Shown here piece by piece: positions 35,312 to 43,438 of a stretch of DNA of 64,000 nucleotides. The notes under the pieces were generated by a model. The model did no database searches. It was not told where the DNA came from and saw nothing but the letters and a program-made list of their open reading frames with translations. Numbering within the stretch: the first letter of the stretch is position 1; every line of letters begins with the position of its first letter. Source of the stretch: Clostridium_AD estertheticum_D (GTDB taxonomy: Bacteria > Bacillota > Clostridia > Clostridiales > Clostridiaceae); NCBI RefSeq assembly GCF_018861295.1, contig NZ_JAHLDM010000014.1, positions 58,337 through 122,336 of the forward strand. Direction: 5' to 3'. The translations under genes and the position numbers were made by a program.

Positions 35312-36814
35312 TTATTTTATTATCAATTTCTTATTATATGTTTTTTCAAATGATGAACAGCATTGCATTGCTGCACTTATTTCAAGTAGTGGATCTGCTT
35401 TTGCGTTAACGGTTATGGTTACAGTATCTAATCCAATGTTGCAACTAATAAATTGTATATTCCCATTTAAGCAACTATCCAGACTCTCGCTGATACGTAA
35501 TAGTACGCTTAATTTATCTATTATCTCTAAATCTTGTTTAGTTATTAAATTTTGGTGCAATTTCAAGTCAATTTTAAATTCATTTTTTCTATGAAGTGCA
35601 GCTACGTATGATGCCATTAGTTGCTCTTTATGAGTAAGTCCATTAATTTTAGAGTTTGCAATCATATAGGAAGAATGTTTATGATGATCAAAATAACTTA
35701 TCACAATCCCTATATCGTGAAGCATTGCTGCAGTTTTTAAAATTTTATAAGGGTTTATTGGTATGTCGATAATTTCATTAATCTCACTGTACAGGGTTTT
35801 AGTTAACATCCATACGTGACTCGGATGTTTAATGTCAATTTTATAATTAAGTAAGTGATTATTAAGAGAGAAATCAAGAACATCATCTAAAGGTATTTTA
35901 CTATTAAAGATATATTCATATAAAACACCATCGCGAAGACCACTTCCGCTAATATGGAGTTCTTTTATATCGAGGTATTCAATTAAGGTAACTAAAGATG
36001 CAGCAGCACCAACAAAAATATCGGCTCTTTCTTTTGAGAGTCCCTTAAGCTTTTTCCTTTGATAAGAATCTTTAACTTTAACCTGATCATAGATGGTTAT
36101 AACTTCATTTGTAGGAATTATATAATTATGAAGATTATCTATAGGATAATTAGTTTTTTTCTTATGGAGTTTACCAACATTTCTTATGGTACCACCGATC
36201 CCAATTATGGGTATATTTTTAACTTCTTTTAGCCAAGGAATATCTTTATAAAGTGAAGTAAGAAATGTTTTAATTTCAGCTTCGCTTTTATCATTCATGA
36301 CCTTTTGAAGTGAAAATTTTTCTGTGAGATTTATGGCACCAAAAGGTAAACTTATGGAAGCTTTTAATTTTCTGTTTTTTACTAAAATTAATTCTGAACT
36401 ACTTCCACCAATATCCATTATTAGTGCATCAGAAAAATCCATACTGTTGATAGCCCCAAAATAATCATAATAAGCTTCTTCAATACCAGTTAAAACGCGA
36501 ATATCAATAGAAAGTTCCGATTTAACACGGGTTAAAAATTCAATTTGATTGGTGGCTTTACGGACAGCTTCTGTAGCAACAGCTAAAATTTCACTTATAT
36601 CTTGAATAAAACACAACCGTTTAAAGAAAGCTAAAGTAGAAATAGCATTATCAATTCTAGAGGGGTTTAATTCTCCATTTATGGTCATATCTTTGCCAAG
36701 GCGAACACTCTTTTTAATTTCATCTACTATTCTAAAGGAATTATCTTTGTTTATTTGAACAATTACTAGACGTATAGAATTTGATCCTATATCAATTATG
36801 GCTATTTTTTTCAT
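35312..36814 (-). CDS. ppx: Ppx/GppA family exopolyphosphatase
   Basis: A 500-residue protein. The ASKHA-fold Ppx domain has the canonical phosphate loop DIGSNSIR (8-15), VATEAVRKA, LTGIEEAYYD with the catalytic Glu, and IMDIGGSSSELI. The C-terminal half is HD-like (AAMLHDIGIVISYFDHHKHS). It should split terminal phosphate from polyphosphate or hydrolyse pppGpp. The active-site motifs are all intact, in contrast to the paralogue on the other strand. The two genes are divergent, and their start region is shared with a PhoP-box-like sequence. Confidence 0.92.
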   Translation of the reverse strand: MKKIAIIDIGSNSIRLVIVQINKDNSFRIVDEIKKSVRLGKDMTINGELNPSRIDNAISTLAFFKRLCFIQDISEILAVATEAVRKATNQIEFLTRVKSELSIDIRVLTGIEEAYYDYFGAINSMDFSDALIMDIGGSSSELILVKNRKLKASISLPFGAINLTEKFSLQKVMNDKSEAEIKTFLTSLYKDIPWLKEVKNIPIIGIGGTIRNVGKLHKKKTNYPIDNLHNYIIPTNEVITIYDQVKVKDSYQRKKLKGLSKERADIFVGAAASLVTLIEYLDIKELHISGSGLRDGVLYEYIFNSKIPLDDVLDFSLNNHLLNYKIDIKHPSHVWMLTKTLYSEINEIIDIPINPYKILKTAAMLHDIGIVISYFDHHKHSSYMIANSKINGLTHKEQLMASYVAALHRKNEFKIDLKLHQNLITKQDLEIIDKLSVLLRISESLDSCLNGNIQFISCNIGLDTVTITVNAKADPLLEISAAMQCCSSFEKTYNKKLIIK

Positions 36815-36930
36815 TTTTATTATTCCCCTTTGAAATTGATTTATTATACAACTTATGTCTATAATAATTAATAGTTATAATATTTGCAAGTGTTAATAAA
36901 TATGACACTACAAATAAATGTTTTTTTATG

Positions 36931-36981
36931 GTTAAAGTTAGGTTAAAGTTTCGTTAAATATAATATACATTATTGTATAAT
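36931..36981 (+). promoter_or_regulatory. PhoP-box-like direct repeats and -10 box before ppx2-ppk
   Basis: GTTAAAG at 36931, GTTAAAG at 36942 and GTTAAAT at 36953 repeat with an exact 11-bp period. This is the spacing of Bacillus-type PhoP boxes (TTAACA-like hexamers with 5-bp gaps). TATAAT follows at 36976-36981, with no good -35 box, as expected for an activated promoter. Phosphate-starvation control of polyphosphate genes would make sense. Confidence 0.65.
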
Positions 36982-37039
36982 AACATGCATTATAGTAGTA
37001 TCATTATATATGAATTTTTTTATACAAAGGAGATTTTTT

Positions 37040-38581
37040 ATGAGTATATCACAAGCATGGAAGATAATTGCGGCTATTGATCTAGGTGCTAACTATCTAA
37101 AAATGACAATTGGAGAAATAAATAAGCAAGGGGAAATTATAATTTTAGATGAGGTAGTAAAACCTACAAAAATAGGAAAAGATACATTTTCTAAAGCTAG
37201 AATTTCTGTTAAGACAATTCATGAGACTTGTGATGATTTAAATGGGTTTGTTAGACTTATGAATGATTATAAAATTAAGTTTTACAAAGCAGTAGCAACT
37301 AGTGGTATGAGAGAAGCTGAAAACAAACAATATGTCTTAGAACAAATACGACTTAGAACAGGGTTAAATGTTGAATCAATAAACGTAGCAGAAGAACAAT
37401 TTTATATGTTAAAAGCGGTTAGAAACCATGTAAACTCAATAGATATTAAAAAATCAGAACAATATCTAATTGTTAATATTACTTCTGGCGCAGTGGAGAC
37501 ATCAATTTATGAAGATGGTAGATTAAAGTTTACAGAGCATGTTAAAATTGGATCTTTAAAAATAAGAGAGTCTTTATCTGATTTAGAAGCAAAGACAATT
37601 GAATTTTCAGAGACTATGCAGCAGTATATAGAAAGTAAAATATATACACTTAAGCCTCAAATTAAAAAATTTGAAATTAATCATTTTTTAGGACTAGGAG
37701 GAGAGTTAAATACAATCTGTGGAATTATAAGAAAAAAGAGTGGAGCTAATAAGAAGGACTATTACATTAAAAAGGAAGCATTATTATCACTTACAAAGGA
37801 AATTAGTAACATGGATAATTTCCAAATTAAGACCACCTTTGGACTTTCTAATAAGACAGCAGAACTTTTGCTACCATCGATACTTATTTTTTATTGCTTT
37901 CTTAAGATGACTAAAGCAGAGGTAATTCAAATTCCTAAATTATCACTTAGGCAAGGAATTTTATATGATTTATCTGATGAAATACTAAATATTCCACGAA
38001 AAGAAGAATTAATACACGATATCATAAGTTCCGTTTGGTATATAGGAGAAAAATATCAAATTGATAAAGAACATGCGACTTTTGTTGAAAAATTATCGCT
38101 TGAAATTTTTGATCATACAAAAAGCTTACATAAGTTAGGGGAACGAGAACGGCTTTATCTCCAGGTTGCAGCAATACTTCATGATGTGGGTGGTTTTATA
38201 AGTGCGAATAATCATAATTTCCATTCTTATAATATAATAAGAGCTCAGAGTATTGTTGGGTTTTCCGATATTGCTATTGAAATTATTGCAAGTGCAGCAA
38301 GGTACCACTCAGAGGAAATTCCTATAAAGGCGCATAATAATTATAGGGCTTTAAGTGATGTTGATAAAATGATTGTATCCACATTAGCGGCAATATTAAA
38401 ATTATCAGAAGCTTTAGATATATCACATATGCAAAAAATAAAGGAAATCAAGCTACTAGAAACAAGGGATAATATTTTTTTTAACTTAAAATCTAAGGGA
38501 GATATTATTTTAGAGGAATGGAATTTTTCAAAGTATGTAGATTTTTTTGAAGAAGTAATTGGTGTTAAACCAATAATATGA
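37040..38581 (+). CDS. Ppx/GppA paralogue with degenerate phosphate-binding motifs
   Basis: A 513-residue protein with the same two-part build as the minus-strand Ppx: a Ppx domain, then an HD-like region (VAAILHDVGGFISANNHNFHS). Motifs differ from active enzymes. Loop 1 reads DLGANYLK (14-21) in place of D-x-GSNS, and the second loop reads VNITSGAVETSIY in place of DIGGGSTE. A Glu remains in NVAEEQ. It may have lost phosphatase activity and act as a regulator or partner of Ppk. The ATG at 37040 behind AGGAGA is chosen; an upstream in-frame ATG at 37010 has no site. It is followed by ppk after 14 bases. Confidence 0.85.
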   Translation: MSISQAWKIIAAIDLGANYLKMTIGEINKQGEIIILDEVVKPTKIGKDTFSKARISVKTIHETCDDLNGFVRLMNDYKIKFYKAVATSGMREAENKQYVLEQIRLRTGLNVESINVAEEQFYMLKAVRNHVNSIDIKKSEQYLIVNITSGAVETSIYEDGRLKFTEHVKIGSLKIRESLSDLEAKTIEFSETMQQYIESKIYTLKPQIKKFEINHFLGLGGELNTICGIIRKKSGANKKDYYIKKEALLSLTKEISNMDNFQIKTTFGLSNKTAELLLPSILIFYCFLKMTKAEVIQIPKLSLRQGILYDLSDEILNIPRKEELIHDIISSVWYIGEKYQIDKEHATFVEKLSLEIFDHTKSLHKLGERERLYLQVAAILHDVGGFISANNHNFHSYNIIRAQSIVGFSDIAIEIIASAARYHSEEIPIKAHNNYRALSDVDKMIVSTLAAILKLSEALDISHMQKIKEIKLLETRDNIFFNLKSKGDIILEEWNFSKYVDFFEEVIGVKPII

Positions 38582-38595
38582 AGAGAGGATAAAAA

Positions 38596-40728
38596 ATGAT
38601 TGATTATTCATTACCTAAGTATTTTATAAGTCGCGAACTAAGTTGGATTCAGTTTAATGAACGGGTTCTTGAAGAAGCACAGGATACAACAAATCCATTG
38701 TTTGAAAGGTTAAAGTTTGCATCTATCGTAAGTTCAAATTTAGATGAATTTTTTATGGTTAGAGTTGGCTCACTATCGGATCAAATTACAGCTGAATTTG
38801 ATGAAAAAGAACCATCAGGACTTACGCCAACAGAGCAAATGGAGCAAATAGGGATATTAGTACATAAACTTGTTTTTAGTTTATCGAGTTGTTATAATCG
38901 GTCCTTAAAAAAAGGCCTTGAAAGAGAAAAAATAAAATTTCTGAAATTTAATGATTTAAGTAAAGATCAGATTAATTATGTTGAAAACTATTATACAAAA
39001 AACATTTTTCCTGTACTAACACCTATGCTAGTTAATCAAAGCAGTCCTTTTCCGTTGATATCAAATAAGAGTTTGAATATTGCAATTCTTCTTAAAAATG
39101 ATAAGGGTGAAAATGTCTTTGCAACAATAAAGGCACCTTCTGTTTTTGATAGATTTGTAAAAATTCCAGATGAAGGTGCTTTATCTTTTATATTTTTAGA
39201 AGATATTATTAAGATGAACTTAAAGTCACTCTTTAATGGACATGAAATTGTTGATGCAAGTTGTTATCGTATTACAAGAAATGCAGATATGGCGCTGGAT
39301 GAAGAAGGTGCGGAAGATCTGCTTGAAGCAATTGAAGAATCTTTAAAGCAACGAAGGTGGGGCAAAGCTGTGCGTCTTGAAATAGAGAAGGGTATGAATA
39401 ATAAACTGCTTGAAATTCTTGAGAGAGAGCTTGAAATTTCAAAAGATCAGGAGTATATAATAAATGGACAAATAGATTTAACTTTTTTAATGAAAATTGG
39501 AAGGATTAAGGGTTATGAGAAACTAGAATATAAACCAATAAAACCGCAGTCATCAAAACAGTTTTTAAAATATAACAACATATTTGAAGCGATAACAGAG
39601 AAAGATATTTTATTACACCATCCATATGAATCCTTTGACCCGATTGTTGAGTTAGTAAGGCAAGCAGCTGTTGATCCTGACGTTCTTGCTATAAAACATA
39701 CATTATATCGTGTAAGCGGGAATTCACCTATTATAGAAGCCTTAGTAAAGGCGGCAGAGATGGGTAAACAAGTTACTGTACTCGTTGAACTTAAGGCAAG
39801 ATTTGATGAAAGTAATAACATAGTTTGGGCAAAGCAATTAGAACAATCAGGATGTCATGTAATTTATGGGCTTGTGGGACTCAAAACACATTGTAAGATA
39901 TTGCTAGTAGTAAGGCGTGAAGAAGATGGCATTAAGCGTTATGTTCATATGGGGACGGGAAACTACAACGATGTCACTGCAAAGCTTTATACAGATATTG
40001 GTCTGTTTACATCGAATCCTTATTTTGGGGCAGATGCATCTGCTCTATTTAATATGTTATCTGGGAATTCTAGACCAACAGCTTTATATAAATTTAGTCT
40101 TGCTCCATTACAGTTAAGAGATAGATTTTTACAAATGATAATTGAGGAAACTGAAAATGCGAGGAAAGGTAAGAAGGCTAGAATTATTATAAAAGTTAAC
40201 TCATTAGTTGATATTGAGATTATTAAGGCTCTATTTAAGGCGTCAACTTCAGGAGTGAAAATAGATTTAATAGTATGGGGCATTTGTTGCCTTAAACCTG
40301 GAATACCAGGTGTAAGTGAAAATATTACTGTGAGAAGTATTGTTGGTAGATTTTTAGAACATAGTCGCATTTTCTATTTTTATAACGATGGACAGGAAGG
40401 AATTTACTTATCAAGTGCAGATTGGATGACTAGAAATTTAGACCGAAGAGTTGAACTTTTATTTCCAATTGAAGATCAACAGGCAAGGGATAGAATAAAA
40501 GAAATTTTGTATATATCTTTATCAGATACAATAAAAGCTAGAATTTTGAATAAAGATGGAATCTATACGAGAATTGATAGAAGAGGTAAGGAACAAATTA
40601 ATAGTCAGGAAGAATTTTATAATTTTGTACTAAATAAAGACGATAAAATTAAAGAAAAAATGCATAGTATGAAAGAATATTGGAAAGAAAATGGTTTTGT
40701 ACCAAGAGTATCAGATAAAATTGAGTGA
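38596..40728 (+). CDS. ppk1: Polyphosphate kinase 1
   Basis: A 710-residue Ppk1. The N-terminal segment is SRELSWIQFNERVLEEA, and SNLDEFFMVRVGSL follows. The phosphorylated histidine is H432 in KTHCKILLV, and the second catalytic histidine is H589 in EHSRIFYF. MGTGNYND is also conserved. It polymerises ATP gamma-phosphate into polyphosphate and is normally membrane-associated. It shares a transcript with the Ppx paralogue behind a PhoP-box-like promoter. Length and motifs are normal. Confidence 0.97.
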   Translation: MIDYSLPKYFISRELSWIQFNERVLEEAQDTTNPLFERLKFASIVSSNLDEFFMVRVGSLSDQITAEFDEKEPSGLTPTEQMEQIGILVHKLVFSLSSCYNRSLKKGLEREKIKFLKFNDLSKDQINYVENYYTKNIFPVLTPMLVNQSSPFPLISNKSLNIAILLKNDKGENVFATIKAPSVFDRFVKIPDEGALSFIFLEDIIKMNLKSLFNGHEIVDASCYRITRNADMALDEEGAEDLLEAIEESLKQRRWGKAVRLEIEKGMNNKLLEILERELEISKDQEYIINGQIDLTFLMKIGRIKGYEKLEYKPIKPQSSKQFLKYNNIFEAITEKDILLHHPYESFDPIVELVRQAAVDPDVLAIKHTLYRVSGNSPIIEALVKAAEMGKQVTVLVELKARFDESNNIVWAKQLEQSGCHVIYGLVGLKTHCKILLVVRREEDGIKRYVHMGTGNYNDVTAKLYTDIGLFTSNPYFGADASALFNMLSGNSRPTALYKFSLAPLQLRDRFLQMIIEETENARKGKKARIIIKVNSLVDIEIIKALFKASTSGVKIDLIVWGICCLKPGIPGVSENITVRSIVGRFLEHSRIFYFYNDGQEGIYLSSADWMTRNLDRRVELLFPIEDQQARDRIKEILYISLSDTIKARILNKDGIYTRIDRRGKEQINSQEEFYNFVLNKDDKIKEKMHSMKEYWKENGFVPRVSDKIE

Positions 40729-40736
40729 TTTATAAA

Positions 40737-40782
40737 AATAGTAATAGCGGATAGATTATTAAATCTATCCGCTATTACTATT
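40737..40782. terminator. Bidirectional terminator after ppk
   Basis: A perfect 21-bp stem (40737-40757 with 40762-40782) and a 4-base loop. The right arm also holds the last codon and stop of the minus-strand small gene. Confidence 0.92.
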
Positions 40783-40978
40783 TGTCTTGTTTTAATTTTT
40801 TAATAAGTTTTTCTACGCTATCAGCAGATATAAACTCACCATGGTTTTTAGCAATTGGATGTTTATGGCATAGACCACATTTGCTTAAACATTTTTTGTG
40901 TTCAAATTCTATATTATTATCTTTCAAGGCTTTACTAAGTTCTTTGTAGCTTTCATTTGATTTACATATTTTAATCAT
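40778..40978 (-). CDS. Small cysteine-rich DUF1450-like protein
   Basis: A 66-residue protein with KKCLSKCGLCHKHPIAK in the middle and GEFISADSVEKLIKKL at the end. The cysteine layout and the 'x-x-x-D-x-EKLI' ending resemble the YuzB/DUF1450 group and thioredoxin-like [2Fe-2S] proteins. A role in metal or cluster binding is likely, but the function is unknown. Its stop lies inside the terminator stem shared with ppk. A GGATG site precedes the start on the minus strand. Confidence 0.75.
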   Translation of the reverse strand: MIKICKSNESYKELSKALKDNNIEFEHKKCLSKCGLCHKHPIAKNHGEFISADSVEKLIKKLKQDK

Positions 40979-41107
40979 TATATATCACATCCTTATATTT
41001 GTTTTTATTATTAGACAAGATAAAATCATTTCATATTAATACATTACCTTGTCTTTGTCATTTGCGCAAGGAATTAGCATATGTTCATACAAAATACATT
41101 TAAATTT

Positions 41108-41160
41108 TTAACGTATACATAAAAGAACTTAACCTAATATTAACACTATTATGATAATAT
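41108..41160 (+). promoter_or_regulatory. Second PhoP-box-like region and -10 box before the EAL-GGDEF gene
   Basis: TTAACC at 41129 and TTAACA at 41140 are 11 bp apart, and TTAACG lies at 41108, close to two further periods upstream. TAATAT (41155-41160) can serve as -10. The hexamers fit the PhoP consensus better than those before ppx2-ppk, but only two are in strict register. Confidence 0.45.
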
Positions 41161-41194
41161 ACTTTATATGGTATATTTTAAGGGGGAATTCTAT

Positions 41195-42943
41195 ATGTCA
41201 GATGAGCTTCGAGAAATTATTTATAGTAATAGATTACGCTCTGTTTTTCAGCCGATTATCTCAATGCAAACGGGAGAGGTTATAGGATATGAGGCTCTAA
41301 CAAGGGGGCCTAAGGATAGTAAGTATATAAATCCTGAAATACTTTTTGAAGCGGCTAAAACACATGATCTTCTCTGGGACTTAGAAATCACATGCAGAAA
41401 AAATGCGATAAAGACATTTAGTAGCCATAATTCTAATAAATTTTTGTTTGTAAATATAGACCCTGCTGTTTTAAAAGATGATCATTTTATTAAGGGTTTT
41501 ACTAAGGAATTATTAGCAAAATATAACATTAGTCCAACCTCACTTATATTTGAAATTACTGAAAAAACCTCAATTGATTGTTATGAAAATTTTAGTGAAG
41601 TGATAGATTATTATAAGAATCAGGGATATAAGATAGCTATTGATGATGTAGGAACAGGCTATTCTGGACTTACAACTATTGCAAAGACAAGACCAAACTA
41701 TATTAAAATGGATATGAGTTTAATAACAAATGTAACTAGGGACAATTTTAAAAAAGCAATAATTAAATCCTTTGTTGATTTCGCAAATTCTACCAATACT
41801 AAAATTATTGCTGAAGGAATAGAAGATGTAAATGATCTTTATACTCTTATCGAAATAGGTGTACACTATGGTCAAGGATTTTTAATAAATAGACCAGCTG
41901 ATAATTTAATGGAAACATCTGAGATAATAAAAAAAAGGATTATTGATAAAAATATTAATTTGAAGAAACATAGTTTTAGTCCAAGTTCCAATGTAAAAAT
42001 AGGAGAAATTGCAAGAGAAGAGAGCCCAGTTTTATCTACAACGACATGTAGCGAAATAGACAAGCTTTTTAAGAGTAACCACAGTATAAGAGGTATTTCA
42101 ATAGTTAATAACAACTATTCAATAATTGGAGTAGTAATGAATTCTGATTTTTTTTCAAAGGTTGGAACTCAATATGGATGGTCAATATATATGAAAAGAC
42201 CTATCCACTTAATTATGGATTCAAACCCACTTATTGTTGATTATGATACCACCTTAGACATAGTATCAAAAATCGTTATATCAAGAGAAGAGAATAAACT
42301 ATATGATTATATAATTGTTAAAAAAAATGATAAATATTTTGGTGTGGTTCCTGTAATTTCGTTACTTGAAAAAACAATGGAGTTTGAATTAAATGTAGCA
42401 AAATATTCCAACCCCTTAACGGGATTGCCTGGAAATGTTGTTATCGAAGATTTTATCACTAAGTTAATTATTGATAAAAAAAAGTTCTCTCTTTTATATT
42501 TTGATATAAATGATTTTAAAGCTTTTAATGATAAATATGGGTTTGAGAACGGAGATAGGATTTTATCATTTACATCAAGTGTTATTCAAAAACACACATG
42601 TCTCTATAAAGATAGTTTTTTAGGACATATAGGTGGGGATGATTTTGTTGCAATAATTCCAGGTCATGATGCATACAATCTTTGTGAAGAGATAATAAAT
42701 GAATTTGATAATAACATAATAAATTTCTACAATGATTATGATAGAGAAAATAAATACATACAATCTTTTAATAGGAATAACATTAATGAAAATTATCCGT
42801 TAATGAGTATATCTATTGCCATTGTAATCAATAAAAATAAGTCTTATACAAGTATATTCGAATTGACTGAAGAAGCAGCTAGAATCAAGAAAAAATGCAA
42901 ATTAAAATCAAAGGAATTAATGAAAAGTTGTTATATAGTATAA
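41195..42943 (+). CDS. EAL-CBS-GGDEF protein (cyclic di-GMP turnover)
   Basis: A 582-residue cytosolic protein. The EAL phosphodiesterase domain (about 1-250) has E33 in YEALTRG, NIDP, EITEKTS and the DDVGTGYSGL loop with D150-D151, so it looks active. A CBS-pair-like region follows (about 265-395). The GGDEF domain (about 410-580) has LTGLPGN, FDINDFKAFND and the active loop GGDDF at 480-484. Both making and breaking of c-di-GMP are thus possible, with CBS domains as a sensor of nucleotides. It has no membrane segment. ATG 41195 follows AGGGGGAA. Confidence 0.92.
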   Translation: MSDELREIIYSNRLRSVFQPIISMQTGEVIGYEALTRGPKDSKYINPEILFEAAKTHDLLWDLEITCRKNAIKTFSSHNSNKFLFVNIDPAVLKDDHFIKGFTKELLAKYNISPTSLIFEITEKTSIDCYENFSEVIDYYKNQGYKIAIDDVGTGYSGLTTIAKTRPNYIKMDMSLITNVTRDNFKKAIIKSFVDFANSTNTKIIAEGIEDVNDLYTLIEIGVHYGQGFLINRPADNLMETSEIIKKRIIDKNINLKKHSFSPSSNVKIGEIAREESPVLSTTTCSEIDKLFKSNHSIRGISIVNNNYSIIGVVMNSDFFSKVGTQYGWSIYMKRPIHLIMDSNPLIVDYDTTLDIVSKIVISREENKLYDYIIVKKNDKYFGVVPVISLLEKTMEFELNVAKYSNPLTGLPGNVVIEDFITKLIIDKKKFSLLYFDINDFKAFNDKYGFENGDRILSFTSSVIQKHTCLYKDSFLGHIGGDDFVAIIPGHDAYNLCEEIINEFDNNIINFYNDYDRENKYIQSFNRNNINENYPLMSISIAIVINKNKSYTSIFELTEEAARIKKKCKLKSKELMKSCYIV

Positions 42944-43003
42944 GTACTAAATGGATTAGGGTAATTAAATAAGATCTAAATAATATAGAGAGGAAGTTGT
43001 ATT

Positions 43004-43261
43004 ATGATAATTGATGTTGAAAACAAAGAGGATATTGAACAAAAAAATGTTGTTAAAGAAATTAATACTTTTAATAAACTTATGATTAATACTATTAAGG
43101 CTAAGGAGCATGAATTTGAATTTAAGGGTCATAACTATATAGTTTGTTCTGATGGCATTTGTGTACAAACATTAATAAATGAAAGGGTTTTGTATCGCAT
43201 TTTTATTGAAGAATATAGAAATAATAGTTTTATAAACGATAAAGTGGTAAATTTTGTATAG
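43004..43261 (+). CDS. Small protein of unknown function
   Basis: An 85-residue protein I do not recognise. It has a charged N-terminal helix-like part (EQKNVVKEINTFNKLMI), then FEFKGHNYIVCSDGICVQTLINER, which looks like two or three beta strands with two cysteines. An AGAGGAAG ribosome binding site precedes ATG 43004. It is 60 bases downstream of the EAL-GGDEF gene with no terminator between, so it may share its transcript. No signal peptide or membrane helix is present. Confidence 0.6.
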   Translation: MIIDVENKEDIEQKNVVKEINTFNKLMINTIKAKEHEFEFKGHNYIVCSDGICVQTLINERVLYRIFIEEYRNNSFINDKVVNFV

Positions 43262-43285
43262 AATTGCTAATATACATACATAAAT

Positions 43286-43365
43286 AAGCGTTTAGAAAAA
43301 TATTATTAAAATTAGTTATTAACATAAGCGTTTTTAAAATTTATTGAATAATTACTGCGTTTTTG
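43286..43365 (+). promoter_or_regulatory. Three GCGTTT-A/T-rich repeats before the coiled-coil gene
   Basis: AAGCGTTTAGAAAAAT (43286), AAGCGTTTTTAAAATT (43326) and TGCGTTTTTGAAAATA (43356) recur 30-40 bp apart. They lie upstream of an extended -10 (TGGTATAAT, near 43400) of the next gene. The set could be binding sites for one regulator. Confidence 0.4.
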
Positions 43366-43438
43366 AAAATATCTCTACATTTTTAGTGAATTTTTTGTGG
43401 TATAATGTAGACTGTTGAAGAAATAAGGAGGGTTATCA

